In this document: piece after piece, positions 34,136 to 45,790 of the stretch
Layout of the letters: the number at the start of each line of letters is the position of its first letter
Position numbering within the stretch: the first letter of the stretch is position 1
Assembly (NCBI GenBank): GCA_020002185.1
Contig: CM034534.1
Location: forward strand, 17,180,656 to 17,244,655
DNA: 64,000 bases
Reading direction: 5' to 3'
DNA from: Paraescarpia echinospica
Taxonomy: Eukaryota; Annelida; Polychaeta; Sabellida; Siboglinidae
Program-made: the position numbers and the translations under genes
Notes under the pieces: generated by a model
The model's database searches: none
Seen by the model: the letters and a program-made list of their open reading frames with translations, nothing else
What the model was told of the DNA's origin: nothing

Positions 34136-37106
34136 TTTAAATTTTGGGTTATGTTTCGTTAAAGCATGATGTAAACCAGACTTGCTAGCTAATTTTGGCG
34201 ACCTACAAATTGTTTGACTAGATGTACATATTATCTTCTTGTTTATGCTGTTGGTTCATTGAGTTTAATCAACTGACGTATGCTATAATTATGTAAACAT
34301 TAATAAGGCGGCGGTGTGTCATGCGCGTGTGTAGTTAAAACAAGATGTCTTTATTCAAACTTTGGTACGCCAAGTCTTGTATATGGTGAATGTACGTAAT
34401 TATTTCAGTCATGTATTATTGTGGATGACCCTATTTTAGGGTAAAGTCCTACGGGTAGTGGCTTGTACATTTACCTCGTACGTGATATTTTGATTCACCT
34501 GGCATAGGCACCAAATGGATCGGACCAACGGTTTAGTGTGTTTTTTGACAGGCAAACAAAAGTTGTGAACGAAGTTTCGAAGCGGAAGGAGGTGGTTTCA
34601 AGCCTGCGCTCCGCCCCTTGTGAATGTAACAACCGCCGTATCAGCAGCCATGATCACAAACACATCGTCTCTGATGTCGTCACTTCAGAGTGGTTCAACT
34701 GTCGTTTACTAAGAAATGCAGGGTCTTCCAATGGTCGGGTCAACGGGAACAGTTTAGGGTCAAGAAACAAACTGGGGGACTCTTTATGGGTTCGGTGGCT
34801 GTCGTAATTATACAGTAAAATTCCGCATACCTGAAAGTCAGCATTTGGGGCTTGTCAAAAATTACACCCATTTGATAGGTTTTTGTGTCATGATGAGTCA
34901 TTTTAGGGATTCATAACACTCACATATTTTAGGTCAGTGTATGTGTGCGAAACACAACTGTGTGGTTAACAACATGCGTATGTGTCAGTTTGGTAGGACT
35001 GGGTCATGGATTTGGCCAAAAAGAGCACATGTGTTTTTAATTTCTATGTAGGCAATGCACACCCAGTGTTGCCAGGTTGTGGATAATGGTTTCAAACCAG
35101 GAATGGTAAATCAACAACGGATGCTGGATTTGTTCCTACAATCAATGCGAAATGTGTGGGCACACTAGAAACTGCTACCGTATGATGCAAACCCCAAAGA
35201 AATAGTTAGTTGTGGGAACGATACACGATATGTTAATCACGATGGGTGAGAAAAAAAGCTAAGTTCTTATATAAGGCAATATTCAGTCCTTATGATTGTT
35301 AACAGCGCTGTATGCTTTACTCCCTCGCGAATCAGAGGGAAGGGAAAGGACCAGTGTCCCTCAGTTTTATGCAAAAGTGTACATTTTTCCTGTACAACAT
35401 GTTGAGCCATACATTTTAGTATGCAAAACTAATGGGTGACTAAGCTTGGCCCCCTCTTTTACCCTTAATATCACAGAGGCGCTACGTGCAGAGATCGGAA
35501 GTGAAGGCGCCCTATAAGGCCACCATGCGCGGTGGAAATCAGCCAGCCTAACGGCCTCGTATAAGAAGCAGGAAAAGATATGATATATATCTGAAAAGCG
35601 TGTAATTCGATAACTGATTGTGTAATTATTGTGACTCGTGTCTAGGAAAGCACGTGTGTGTGTAGGCCCTATAAGCTGTAGCTAGCAATGGTTCGTAATA
35701 AACTGCCAACATGCTACCGCATTGTTATTACCAATAGTGTGTGTTGAAAACAGGAATGGATAACTACCATTGTTTCAGGACATCATTTACACCGTTCTCA
35801 TATTTGTAACACATCGATTGCCTGACGCAACATGCACACAGAACGCATCCAAAGCAATCATGATATTAAAGAGTAATGTCATAATAACATATGTTAAAAA
35901 CGATGTGACGGTGAAGTAAGATATGGAAGCTTTACAACATGATTATATGCAGATCTCTCGAAGACATTAAAAACCGAACAATGAATATAACACTATTTTC
36001 GTTATATATGATAACGCTGTTGTTGTCACTCGTCTTGATAATATCAAAACGCGGCTCCCTGGGTTCATTTGTTTCTAAAAACTGCCACATTTAACCATTC
36101 GTATAATCATGTCTTGCTTCTGGACATACTGCCTAAAGATTCGACAGCGATGACCTGCATTGCAGTTTAACATGTCGGTACCCCCTTATTCACACCTACG
36201 GAGAAAACAACTATAGCGCGTGTTATTTCAATAACATTTCGCTTTGGTTGGACAATGGAGGCTGTTATAGATTACAAGGAGTTATAAATGTATTTACAAT
36301 TTATCAATATATTTATAATACTTTGACCCGATAACTGAATCAGTGCATATTGGGAACTGTTGTGTTGGTACCCACGCTACTCAATCATCCGTAGCAATGT
36401 ATAACCATGAGTCATGGAAGTTATCAGCTTCAGACTGCCTGTCGATCACTGTCCTGGGGTAACGTGATTTTAAGATTGTGTTGATGAAACGTAATTTAGT
36501 CAACAACCATTCTATCCCGTAAATTATCATGTGGACGTCATAGTTTTCTTTGTTGCTGCTCGCAAACTGTCTCTGACAAACAAATCTATAGCGTGTAATC
36601 TGAGTTTATCGCTACAAGCACAGCAGATGGTTTTACTGCCTTGGTTTGGTCATGTGTCAATTAGGTCACTTCTAGAATGAGTCGTAGGTATTATGGGAAT
36701 CAGGAAAATGAAGCAACCACGCGACGAAATTTGGATTTTATGGTTCGGTTGTTAATAACAACATGTCTCAATAGCACGACAAGAAGCTTTTTTCACTAGC
36801 AGTATGTTTAACTATGATACTATGATAATTGCCATACGTATGCGTAACGTACTTAAGAACGTAAGTGAAAATACATACAAAAATATATACGTATACCGAT
36901 ACATACGTAGGCTAACATACATAGGCCTGCATAATATGCACACATACACACGCACACGCACACACACTCACATACCTATATTCATACACACATTGATATC
37001 ATAGTTATAGATAATACTAGTGAAAAAAACTTCTTCCTTCGTCTAGTCTATTGATATCAGGATCTGTGTGCAGCACATGCCCCTTTAGGTGTCCAGTCTA
37101 GCTTAC
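34136..37106. other. 5' part of TRIM-NHL intron 1, no recognisable feature
   Basis: Intron 1 spans 31119-37106 (5988 bp). This portion contains no recognisable gene; the 89-codon frame at 34538-34807 has no motif. A short CACACA run lies near 36940-36970. Confidence 0.5.
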
Positions 37107-37613
37107 CTTGCATGTGAGATCTGATGATGCCGCCTTCTGTTGCACCAATTTGTCAATGACTGTGTGATCCTTAAACAGTGCGTTCTTCTCGTGTTTGCGT
37201 AGACAATTCTCACAGTAGTTCATCTTGCACTTATCACAGTAAACCTTCGCGACGACGGCCTTCTTCTGTGACCTACACGTATCACACATCTTCGACATGG
37301 CTCTGTTGCGAATATTCATCGTCTTAAACATTTCCTCGATCTTGTGCACCTTAAAGTCGTTGCGCAACCCAGCGATGCCGTTCTCGGGAATCGTCGTTAG
37401 TTCCCGGCAGGTGGGACACGGCAGCTTCCCCGGCTGGGCGCGACGCTGGTGCTGGTAGGTGTTGTGGTATCCCTGAAGACACTCCTCGCAAAAGGTGTGC
37501 CCACATTGGAGCATCTTCGGGCTGCAGTACGGCTCGAAACAGATCATACACTGCAGTAGGTCCTCGAACGAGGGCGGGATGACGCCGTTCTGTTGCGACT
37601 GTCGCCCAGACAT
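37107..37613 (-). CDS. TRIM-NHL gene, exon 1 (start, RING and B-box 1); gene spans 26670-37613
   Basis: This exon encodes residues 1-169 of a predicted 671-residue TRIM-NHL protein whose five exons (37613-37107, 31118-30879, 30302-30135, 28664-27969, 27074-26670) join in frame at phase-0 GT-AG junctions. The start is MSGRQSQQNGVIPPSFEDLL, the first Met of an open frame. The RING finger (C3HC4) uses C22, C25, C37, H39, C42, C45, C66 and C69 and should recruit E2-ubiquitin. A first B-box follows (C110, C113, C126, C129, C134, C137, H141, H150). The donor is AAG|GTAAGC. The architecture is RING, B1, B2, coiled coil, six-bladed NHL, as in animal TRIM-NHL proteins. The orthologue (NHL-1/thin-like, TRIM32-like or other) is not resolved. 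A cytoplasmic E3 or RNA-regulatory role is inferred from the family. Confidence 0.93.
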
Positions 37614-38740
37614 GGCGAGTTGTTACTGTTGCCGTGAGAGAGAACAAAGAACAAACACGATCGTAGACTCGCTACCACTCGCTACCTACTGCCGGCCGTC
37701 ACACGATCACATCCCACCGACACCACTACGAAGGTCGTGTGTGTGAATAACCGACAGTTAAAATGACGTACAGGAACACACGATACCCAATACGGCAAGG
37801 CTGCGTCGTTATGTATGTCGCCGACGCGACACTGTTTGCAATGAAATGGGTCGACCCGGTCGTTGCCAGTAATAACGCGCTCCGATTACGGTACACACCG
37901 CCTACAAAGGCCGTCACGCATGGCTGCCCCAGGCGCGCTCACACATGAACACTGTGGCGCTCTACAGAAATTGTGTCAAGCGACGGGCAAAGATAATCGG
38001 GAAACAGTTACCAAACGGTGTTTGTGTGCTGCCGGTGTAAGCGTAATGTGTGGCAGTAAATAATGCGTGTTTGCATTGGGGAGATTTTATTAAACGCACC
38101 ATCGGTGCTCACTGAAGCCAGTGCGTCTCTGGGAGCGTCATCAAAGTTATAATTTACATTTAATGACCATCGCAAACAACGCGAGAACATATAATGAGAA
38201 TTTATTTGTGCGTAATTGCTTCAGCTCGCGTCTGGGTATCACCGAAACTGTGTGTGTGTGTTTGTGTGTGTGTGTGCGTGCGCGTGTGTGTGCATGCGTG
38301 CGTCCGTGTGTTTCTTTGTTTATGTACGTATATGTATGTGTTTGTTTGTGTGTGCGTGTGTGTGCGCGCGGCGTGTGAGTAATTACATGTGGATCTGTAT
38401 GCCCTCGTGTCTGTATGCCAGCTATAACTGCTAGACTACAGTTACTTCAACCACGTAGCATGTATACCAGTATACTCAACACAGAGCAGCTAACGAGAGC
38501 GCTTACGTCGACACCTGCACCAACTCTCTTTACACTGTTTCACCTGTACAAAGGTGTGCACGTGTGGTTCAGCTACTGTATCAACCCGTACAGGTACCCC
38601 CAGGGCACACATTAATATAGACTCGCTAACAAAGTTGGGTCAAACCGCGTTTGGGTACTGAAGTTTGATCGATGACTGATATCAAAATTACGGCAGGTGG
38701 CAGGTGACTGTGACAGATATGTTACCGTCACGGTTCACGT
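37614..38740. other. Upstream flank of the TRIM-NHL gene
   Basis: The putative 5' UTR and promoter side of the minus-strand gene. I see no clear TATA box or initiator that I would defend. CpG dinucleotides are more frequent at 37640-37990 than in neighbouring DNA. A TG microsatellite occupies about 38248-38372. Confidence 0.4.
38248..38372. repeat. Interrupted (TG)n microsatellite
   Basis: About 125 bp of TGTG/TGCG/TATG steps. The overlapping Cys-Val frames are artefacts. Confidence 0.95.
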
Positions 38741-38759
38741 GTAGCACTCGGCACGGTTC

Positions 38760-40105
38760 AGTGATCTCCAGCCGGTTCTGCAGCACAGCGCTGAACTGTT
38801 GACTGATATATCGTTGCACCGGATAGCTCCACAACAACACCCACTAAGTGGTGGGGTGTTTGTAAAAAAACCCAGACAATCTTGTCTCCTTGATGAGCTG
38901 GTGACTAGGCTGCGTTCGATAAAACACCCCCATTTTGGGTGCCTTCGCATGAAACAAGACTGGATCCGGAGCTTCCTCTGTGATCGAACACAGCAAGTAG
39001 TTGTCGAGGGTGAGACTTCAACTACAGGCCAGGTGATCTCCGGTGTGCCACAAGGATCGGTCCTAGGCCCAACTCTCTTTGTCATTTACATCAACGACCT
39101 GTGCAATAACATTAAAACCAAGGCTAGACTATTCGCTGACGACACAATACTATATCACACTATCCACAGCACAGCCGACACTCACAAACTACAACAAGAC
39201 CTCAACACCTTGGAGAAATGGGAGAGGAAATGGCATATGAGTTTCAATATATCCAAGTGTCACGTCCTAACTGTCACAAAGAAGCGCAAGCCCATTATAG
39301 CAACGTATTCACTCCATCAGCAGCCCCTGGAGAGAGTCACCAGGGCCAAACACCTAGGTGTAGAGCTGACCGCTGACCTCCACTGGGGAAACCACATACA
39401 GACCATCACTGCCAAGGCAAACCGCACAAGTGCTTTCATATACAGAAACCTTAAAGGGTGCCCTCCACAGGTGCACTCACATTGCTACAAAGGACTGGTC
39501 CGCCCCGTGTTGGAGTACGCCTCTGTCGTGTGGGATCCCCACCAGCAACACCTGGTAAACACCATCGAAGCTGTCCAGCGCCGTGCCGCGAGGAGAATCT
39601 ACCATGATTTTAATCACTATACCAGTGCCACAGAACTTGTAAACAGACTACAACTACAGACCCTCCAAGAAAGAAGAACTGTCAACAAGGCCACCTATAT
39701 GTACAAGATAATGAGTGGACTGGTGGACATCACGCCAACTGAGGGTACACTGACAACAAACAACCGTATCACCAGGGGACAGCCCAACAAGCTCCTCCTG
39801 CCTCACTCCAGAACAAACACTCACCTCCACTCCTTCTTCCCCTCAGCCATCCGTTTAAGGAACAAGATCCCTGACAAAGCGTCCTCAGCCAGTACCCTCA
39901 CAGCCTTCAAAGCGGCAGTTGAGGTCTGGGTAAAAAATACTACCTAGACACACCCTCTTTAAAAAAAAAAGAATAAAAAATAAACACTGTTTTTATCAAC
40001 CCTGTTTTTATCAAACCTTTTAAACCGCGCATGCGCAACAAACTGTGGAATATTCTTCTGGATAGAAGTAACCACAAGATTGTGAAGAAGAAGAAGAAGA
40101 AGAAA
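38760..40105 (+). mobile_element. 5'-truncated LINE with (GAA)n tail
   Basis: The RT C-terminal half (38799-39947) is followed by about 130 bp of 3' sequence containing CTTCTGGATAGAAGTAACCA and a (GAA)n tail of five or six units at 40084-40104. Motif A is missing, and the sequence before the palm appears rearranged (an FVKK-like finger block sits next to a later RLRSI-like block). It is therefore a truncated, internally deleted insertion. Confidence 0.88.
38799..39947 (+). CDS. LINE reverse transcriptase, C-terminal 382 codons, open frame
   Basis: The frame is open throughout. RT blocks in order: WIRSFLCDRTQQVVVEG, VISGVPQGSVLGPTLFVIYI (motif B), ARLFADDTILYHTI (motif C with FADD intact), WHMSFNISKCHVL, and KHLGVELTADLHWGNHI. 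Next come VRPVLEYASVVWDPHQQHLV with VQRRAARRIY, and finally FFPSAIRLRNKIPD near the C-terminus. These are the palm-to-connector blocks of CR1/jockey-type LINE ORF2. Motif A and the endonuclease are absent, so the product would not be a functional polymerase. The Met at 38799 is only the first ATG of the truncated frame. The lack of stops suggests a recent insertion. Confidence 0.9.
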   Translation: MTDISLHRIAPQQHPLSGGVFVKKPRQSCLLDELVTRLRSIKHPHFGCLRMKQDWIRSFLCDRTQQVVVEGETSTTGQVISGVPQGSVLGPTLFVIYINDLCNNIKTKARLFADDTILYHTIHSTADTHKLQQDLNTLEKWERKWHMSFNISKCHVLTVTKKRKPIIATYSLHQQPLERVTRAKHLGVELTADLHWGNHIQTITAKANRTSAFIYRNLKGCPPQVHSHCYKGLVRPVLEYASVVWDPHQQHLVNTIEAVQRRAARRIYHDFNHYTSATELVNRLQLQTLQERRTVNKATYMYKIMSGLVDITPTEGTLTTNNRITRGQPNKLLLPHSRTNTHLHSFFPSAIRLRNKIPDKASSASTLTAFKAAVEVWVKNTT

Positions 40106-40188
40106 CCAGGAGGAGAGCCTATCTGATGTATTGCGTTTATACGACCGTGCCCTAACATATAGAACCAGTCCCGAAATACTTCTCTCTC

Positions 40189-40545
<357 letters not shown>

Positions 40546-40684
40546 TCTCTAATTCGCTCACATTAATTACGGTTCATTGGGCCGTTTGTTAAACGACAGT
40601 CGGTTTATAACTATGACATCGGCGACTTATCAACACGTCAACATACACCCGCAACCACCACACATTTGTTGTCAAACCGATATT

Positions 40685-41045
40685 TTAATATTTATAGTGC
40701 ATCGACCCTAACTTGGTCATTGGCATATCGACGCATCTATCTTGACCGTCGTCATATAATCGACTCTAACTTGACCACTGTTTCTTCCACGACTGTAAGT
40801 TGACCGCTGTTAACATTTTTATCGCCACCGTCATATTTTTGAATCTAACTTGAACACAGTCATATCATCGATTCTAACTTGACTTTAATTTGGTCACCGT
40901 CAAATCATCGACTCAAGTCTAAGCACTGCTATACCTCTAACATACTATAGAAGCTCCGTCACAGTTGATGTTTGGTATTACGTGAACACGTACATCGCTA
41001 GTAAATACCGTTATACCCCAACTCTAACTGAAGACAGTTATAACG
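40685..41045. repeat. Degenerate ~30-bp tandem repeat
   Basis: Variants of the phrase ATCGACTCTAACTTGACCAC followed by a GTCATAT-like spacer occur at about 40700, 40735, 40767, 40795, 40846, 40873 and 40908. Spacing is roughly 25-50 bp. It is an old, diverged minisatellite with no gene. Confidence 0.7.
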
Positions 41046-41929
41046 TCAGTTTAGCGTAACGTTCTATCCCCAAATATGTGTATCGAAGATCACCGATGTT
41101 AATTGGTGTAACTCAAGTATTACTCCGTGCGTTAAAGGGTCTAGACATTTGCTTTAGTGACTAATCGGGTTATATGGATTTCAATGACGGAGTGTCTGCC
41201 GGGATTATCCTCTATAACCCCACTGTTAACACGTCAATAGTTAATTACAGTGATCCTATTACTTGTTTCTTCCATGTGGCTTTATAGCTATCACTTGGTT
41301 AAGCCGGTGATTTAGTATTTAGTATCAGCAATAGTAATACTGTCACTACCAGGAGTAAGTACCCAATCTGTAGAGGGCGATGCCGCGTTCTGACCGCGAA
41401 TGAAGCTTACTTGCCGATAATTCTCATTTAGCGTTGCCGATTGCATAACAATGACGATTGTTCGTAACGAGGCAAATAATGTCCAGAAGCAAGTCGGATA
41501 TATGGAATAAGTTGACGAGTGATCGCGAATTTTCGCAATGTCGAATCATCGTTCAACGCCAACCGGTCTGCATCGCGCCGCTGTTGCGGGGAAAGGGGCA
41601 TCCTACAGTAAGCTAAACGTGATTGTCTGATACTGCCGATTACGGGGAATTTGGGGCGGGACAAGTTTTGCTACTAGCAGAGAAAACGAAGGGAGTGATA
41701 AAACTGCTCATTACATTAAAACACAGTATGCAATGAAACACACATAGGAGTATATGTATACTTTGAACATCCTCCTGCCTGCGCAAAACCTACCCAGTCG
41801 TTCAGTTGGGAGATGGTAACGCCAAAGCCCACACCATGACTACGCCAGCCTTTAATGCATTAGTTAATACATTAAAACGCACATTACATTGCGTTTTCAA
41901 AATAAGATTGCCAACACACACATACCCGC

Positions 41930-42215
41930 GCGCGTATACACACACACCATCACCAACACCACAACAACACACCACACCACTCACGCGAACACATGCACGC
42001 ACACACACGCACACCACCACCACCACACGTACGTACGCACACACGCGCGCCAGATACGAACGCACACACACCACTACCACCATCGCCATCACCACCACCG
42101 CCACCACTACACGCACGCACCCATGTGCATATACGAACGCACGCGTGTGCACGCACACACAATAATACACGCACACACACGCGCGCACACACACGCACAC
42201 ACACACACTACTTAA
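41930..42215. repeat. Interrupted (CA)n / CACG / CACCAC microsatellite
   Basis: About 285 bp of CA-rich imperfect repeats with CACCAC and ACGC blocks. It gives spurious His/Thr-rich and Cys/Val-rich frames on both strands. Confidence 0.95.
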
Positions 42216-45200
42216 CAGTGGCGTTGGTCTAACCGCTGGATTAACATTAAAGCTGCAATATCAGTTCGATTGTCATCCTCCTCGCTTTTCTGACTAATTT
42301 CCCGAAAAAGCAAAGCTATCAAGTATCCCCTATAACATCCTAGTTCATTGGTGCACTTGTGCTACTTCGTTTTGTTGAAATTAATAAACAAACTGCCAAC
42401 TATTTCGAATTTGGTTTCGAGTCGAATGAGTCGAAACTAGCAACACTTACTTGAACTTGGACATGCATCTGGAAGTGGAAACTTCATATAATAGTATCGT
42501 GTTCGCGAATTTGGGCGAGACTGACCTCTGACCCTCAAGATTGGTGCCTCGATCAAGCCGTTTTTGTTGATAGTACAGTGTTCGCAAGTGCTTATATAAC
42601 ACGTTCTTATTTTATGGCATTTACGCCGGCGATGGGACGTCCTCGGACATATGACACCGACTCAGCGAAAAAGGGCCAAATTACGCAGACAACGACAATA
42701 TTCGCACCAGACGGTTTATTTGGGATAAACCAGTATGGATTTGTAGAACGACACAACTTCACAAGTCACAAAAGAAACAGCTGGAGTAAGATTACGTCTA
42801 AGAACAGACGCTGCGTTCGCAAAACCTCTTCTAGAGACAGGTTAGTAATTTCAAAGTAGTCAGCCTCAGCCACGCATATTTATTCGTATGAATATAATAG
42901 GAATTATTATGTTGCTTATTATGTTCAGAAAACCACCACCCCTCAATACTGTGAAAATGTCCATAACAATAACATGTATCGATAGCTTGCGACTGATTTA
43001 TGTGAGAGAGCAGATAATTACCGTTACTATACAAAGAATTGCAGCTCATGTTTTGTTAAGTTACAAATCCTTTTGCACATGTAAATTATAGAAGTTCTGT
43101 TTTTTGTTGCTTTTTATTTTGGTCTTTCACGAAAAAAGCACATCCAAAACATTACAATTTATCAATAACATGCATTTTGGAATTTTCATAACTATGCTAT
43201 CAGGAAATTGTATGTCTCTTACAACAATATATTTCGAATGGTGTTAGGTTATGACAGATACTGTAGTGCTAGTGAAATGTTTGTTAACAATAATTTACCT
43301 AACTGTGCTGCTGTTATTATAAATTTTACATATAGATTTATATGCCGACTGCAGTTCTCAAAAAAACATATTGATTCGAGGCATTATTAATAGTAACGTG
43401 AAATACATGTCTAGAATATGGAAATACTGGTTCAGTTCTCATTCTGTACATTGTAACTCTTGTTTATAACACAACTATATAACCATGATAATGTACTTGT
43501 ATGTAGCATGGAGTCTGTGAATAAAGCAATTATTATATTTCTACATTCATACATTTTGTAGAACAATTTTGTAAATTTATTTTCCGTTTCGTTTAATTAA
43601 TTCACTTCATCTTACTTTGCATGATTCAATTCAAATACAGTAAGGGTTGGCAGCTAGGTTTCTGACAGGACAGTTTACAAATTGTTTGCACGTTGATGAC
43701 ACTGAAGCCACAGAGGCTTCGCTTCAAGGAACATACTTTCTCAGTCAGAAACCTCTAGTTAATAACCACAGTTGCAAGTAGTTGAAAGGCCAGTCATTTT
43801 TGTTGTTAAATCAAACAAGGAAATCCATAATAAAATGCCTTTGTTGCTCTTATAAGAGACATGACTAACTGCTGGTATCTTCTTCCAAAGACTTACAGTG
43901 ACTCAGCCAGCCTTTGGACAAGTTTAGCCAGCTTGCAGTGGAACCTTGCAGTCCAGCTAAAGAACAAAGGGGATATTGATCCTTGGATGGTAACAGGTGG
44001 TAATCCACCCTCTGAGTAAACAGTACAACTTTGTGGACACTGCCATGGGTTCACCAACTGCCAGCCAAATGTCCTCCTCATTAATCAGCCGTGTTAGGTG
44101 AATGACACATTGATATCACAACTAAGGCATTGGGTATTTTACATGGTTTACTATTGAATTCGTCAAACTAAGTTTTGTTGAACTATCAGTGAAAAATTGC
44201 AATTTTTATTATATATTTTTTGAATAAAATTACTTTGTGACTTTGTTTCCTGTAACCTTCTTTCCAGCCCATCTGTGTTCTACCTGTAATTAGTTAATAA
44301 GTTGATACTTGTAAAATATTTGTTTGTTACGTACTACACTTTTACAATATATATATATACAATAATAACTTTGCCACTCTCATATCATTGTAATTTTTTC
44401 ACAACTGGGCAAATGACCTTTTCACACTTGACAAATGACCATTGGGCAAAAGACCGTGAAACATATTTTTACCTGTTAATGAAATTAAAATGTTTACAAG
44501 TTACATACCACACACACACATACATAATATTATATATATATATATTGACGGGTAGTAGTGCTGTCAAACCATGTTCATTTTCACAAATAATCCGACTCAT
44601 TCCATATTCCAATTCATGACTTTGTTTGACAGCTTCAACACAAAAGCGCGAACTACCTCAACACCACTGCAGCCATCATATATGTGATTATACTTTCATA
44701 ATAATCATGCCTATGCAGTGGCGAAACTGTTTCAATAGCACCCCCCCCCCCCCCATCTTCCGATATCACCACTCCAGCCGAGCGGCTGAAGTTATAGTTA
44801 TGGCAGCTCGGTAGCAACAAAATTTAGAGTACTCAATTTGGTTCGGCTGCCAGTGGAGGTTTTTGTGCCCACCCCAGGCTCGATTAGTTTTGTTTGTCTG
44901 CATTTTGCAGTAATGGGTGTCCTAATTAATTGGCATATTGTTGTTAGAAATGCATGTGAATTAAAGTAAAGCCAATATAAAGTAAAAACATTTTATTGAA
45001 ACTATTTGATGAGATTGACTACAAAATTAAAAGCACAATACAACTACAGGTACAATCACTGCACTTGATATGTATAATGTAATAATTTTTAATATCACAT
45101 GTACGTAAAATGCAAAGCAACAATAAAACAAAAATTAGGAAGAGGTTGACAAAATGTCAGGTACACGTAAAAACAAACAGTTACTTTTATCTTTGTTGCA

Positions 45201-45584
45201 AAAAATAACAACACTAGTACATGTGATATCAAATGCTAGTTGTAGTTTATACATGCCTTATATGTTTACAACTCACAAAATTAGTGACTAAACAATTATG
45301 TGTATTTAACATCAATTTTTAATGCCCATAAAATGTAAACCAATGAGAAAAAATTACTTAGAAAGATGTTTAGTTGAACAAATGTAATATCAAATAAAAA
45401 TAACTATATTACGATTCTTTGTTAAAAAAAACATCAATATGATATCAAGTTCGAAAATTGTGTAGTTTGTGCAATGCTTGGTGTGTTTACAACTCGCAAA
45501 AAATAGTAATGAGACTAGACAGGGTCATCGCCATGTGACTAAGAATTACATATACATGACAATCACTACATGCTACATTGCTCC
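42216..45584. other. Gene-poor AT-rich interval
   Basis: No recognised gene was found. A run of about 14-15 C lies at 44741-44754, followed by CATCTTCCGATATCACC, the kind of junction seen at degraded transposon ends. A 62-codon minus-strand frame (43893-44081) is unrecognised. A short TA tract lies near 44350 and another near 44530. Confidence 0.45.
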
Positions 45585-45790
45585 AGTTTACTCAGCTGTA
45601 TGAAGAGTACCTGCTTCAGACAGTGGTGGATAGTCTTCGCATATTAATTTCAGTGTGGCTGAATGCTTCCCACATAAGTCAAGGTGGTGTCTTCGATTTA
45701 ACAGGTCTGCCAGGGAGTAAAGTGTAAAGCGCTTTGAGCAATCCTGAGGACTGGATACTACACCATATCAGAACTAACCTTACACAAGTG
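45585..45790 (+). mobile_element. tRNA-SINE family copy 2 (body and tail only)
   Basis: It shares ACTCAGCTG, TACCTG, GGTCTGCCAGGGAGTAAAGT and GTAAAGCGCTTTGAGCAATC with the other two copies. It closes with TGGATACTACACCATATCAG and AACTAACCTTAC. The tRNA-like head is not recognisable here, so this copy is 5' truncated or decayed. Confidence 0.7.

Noticed and set aside
34538..34807. 89-codon plus-strand frame in intron 1
   Set aside because: Charged composition but no recognisable family and no conserved boundaries.
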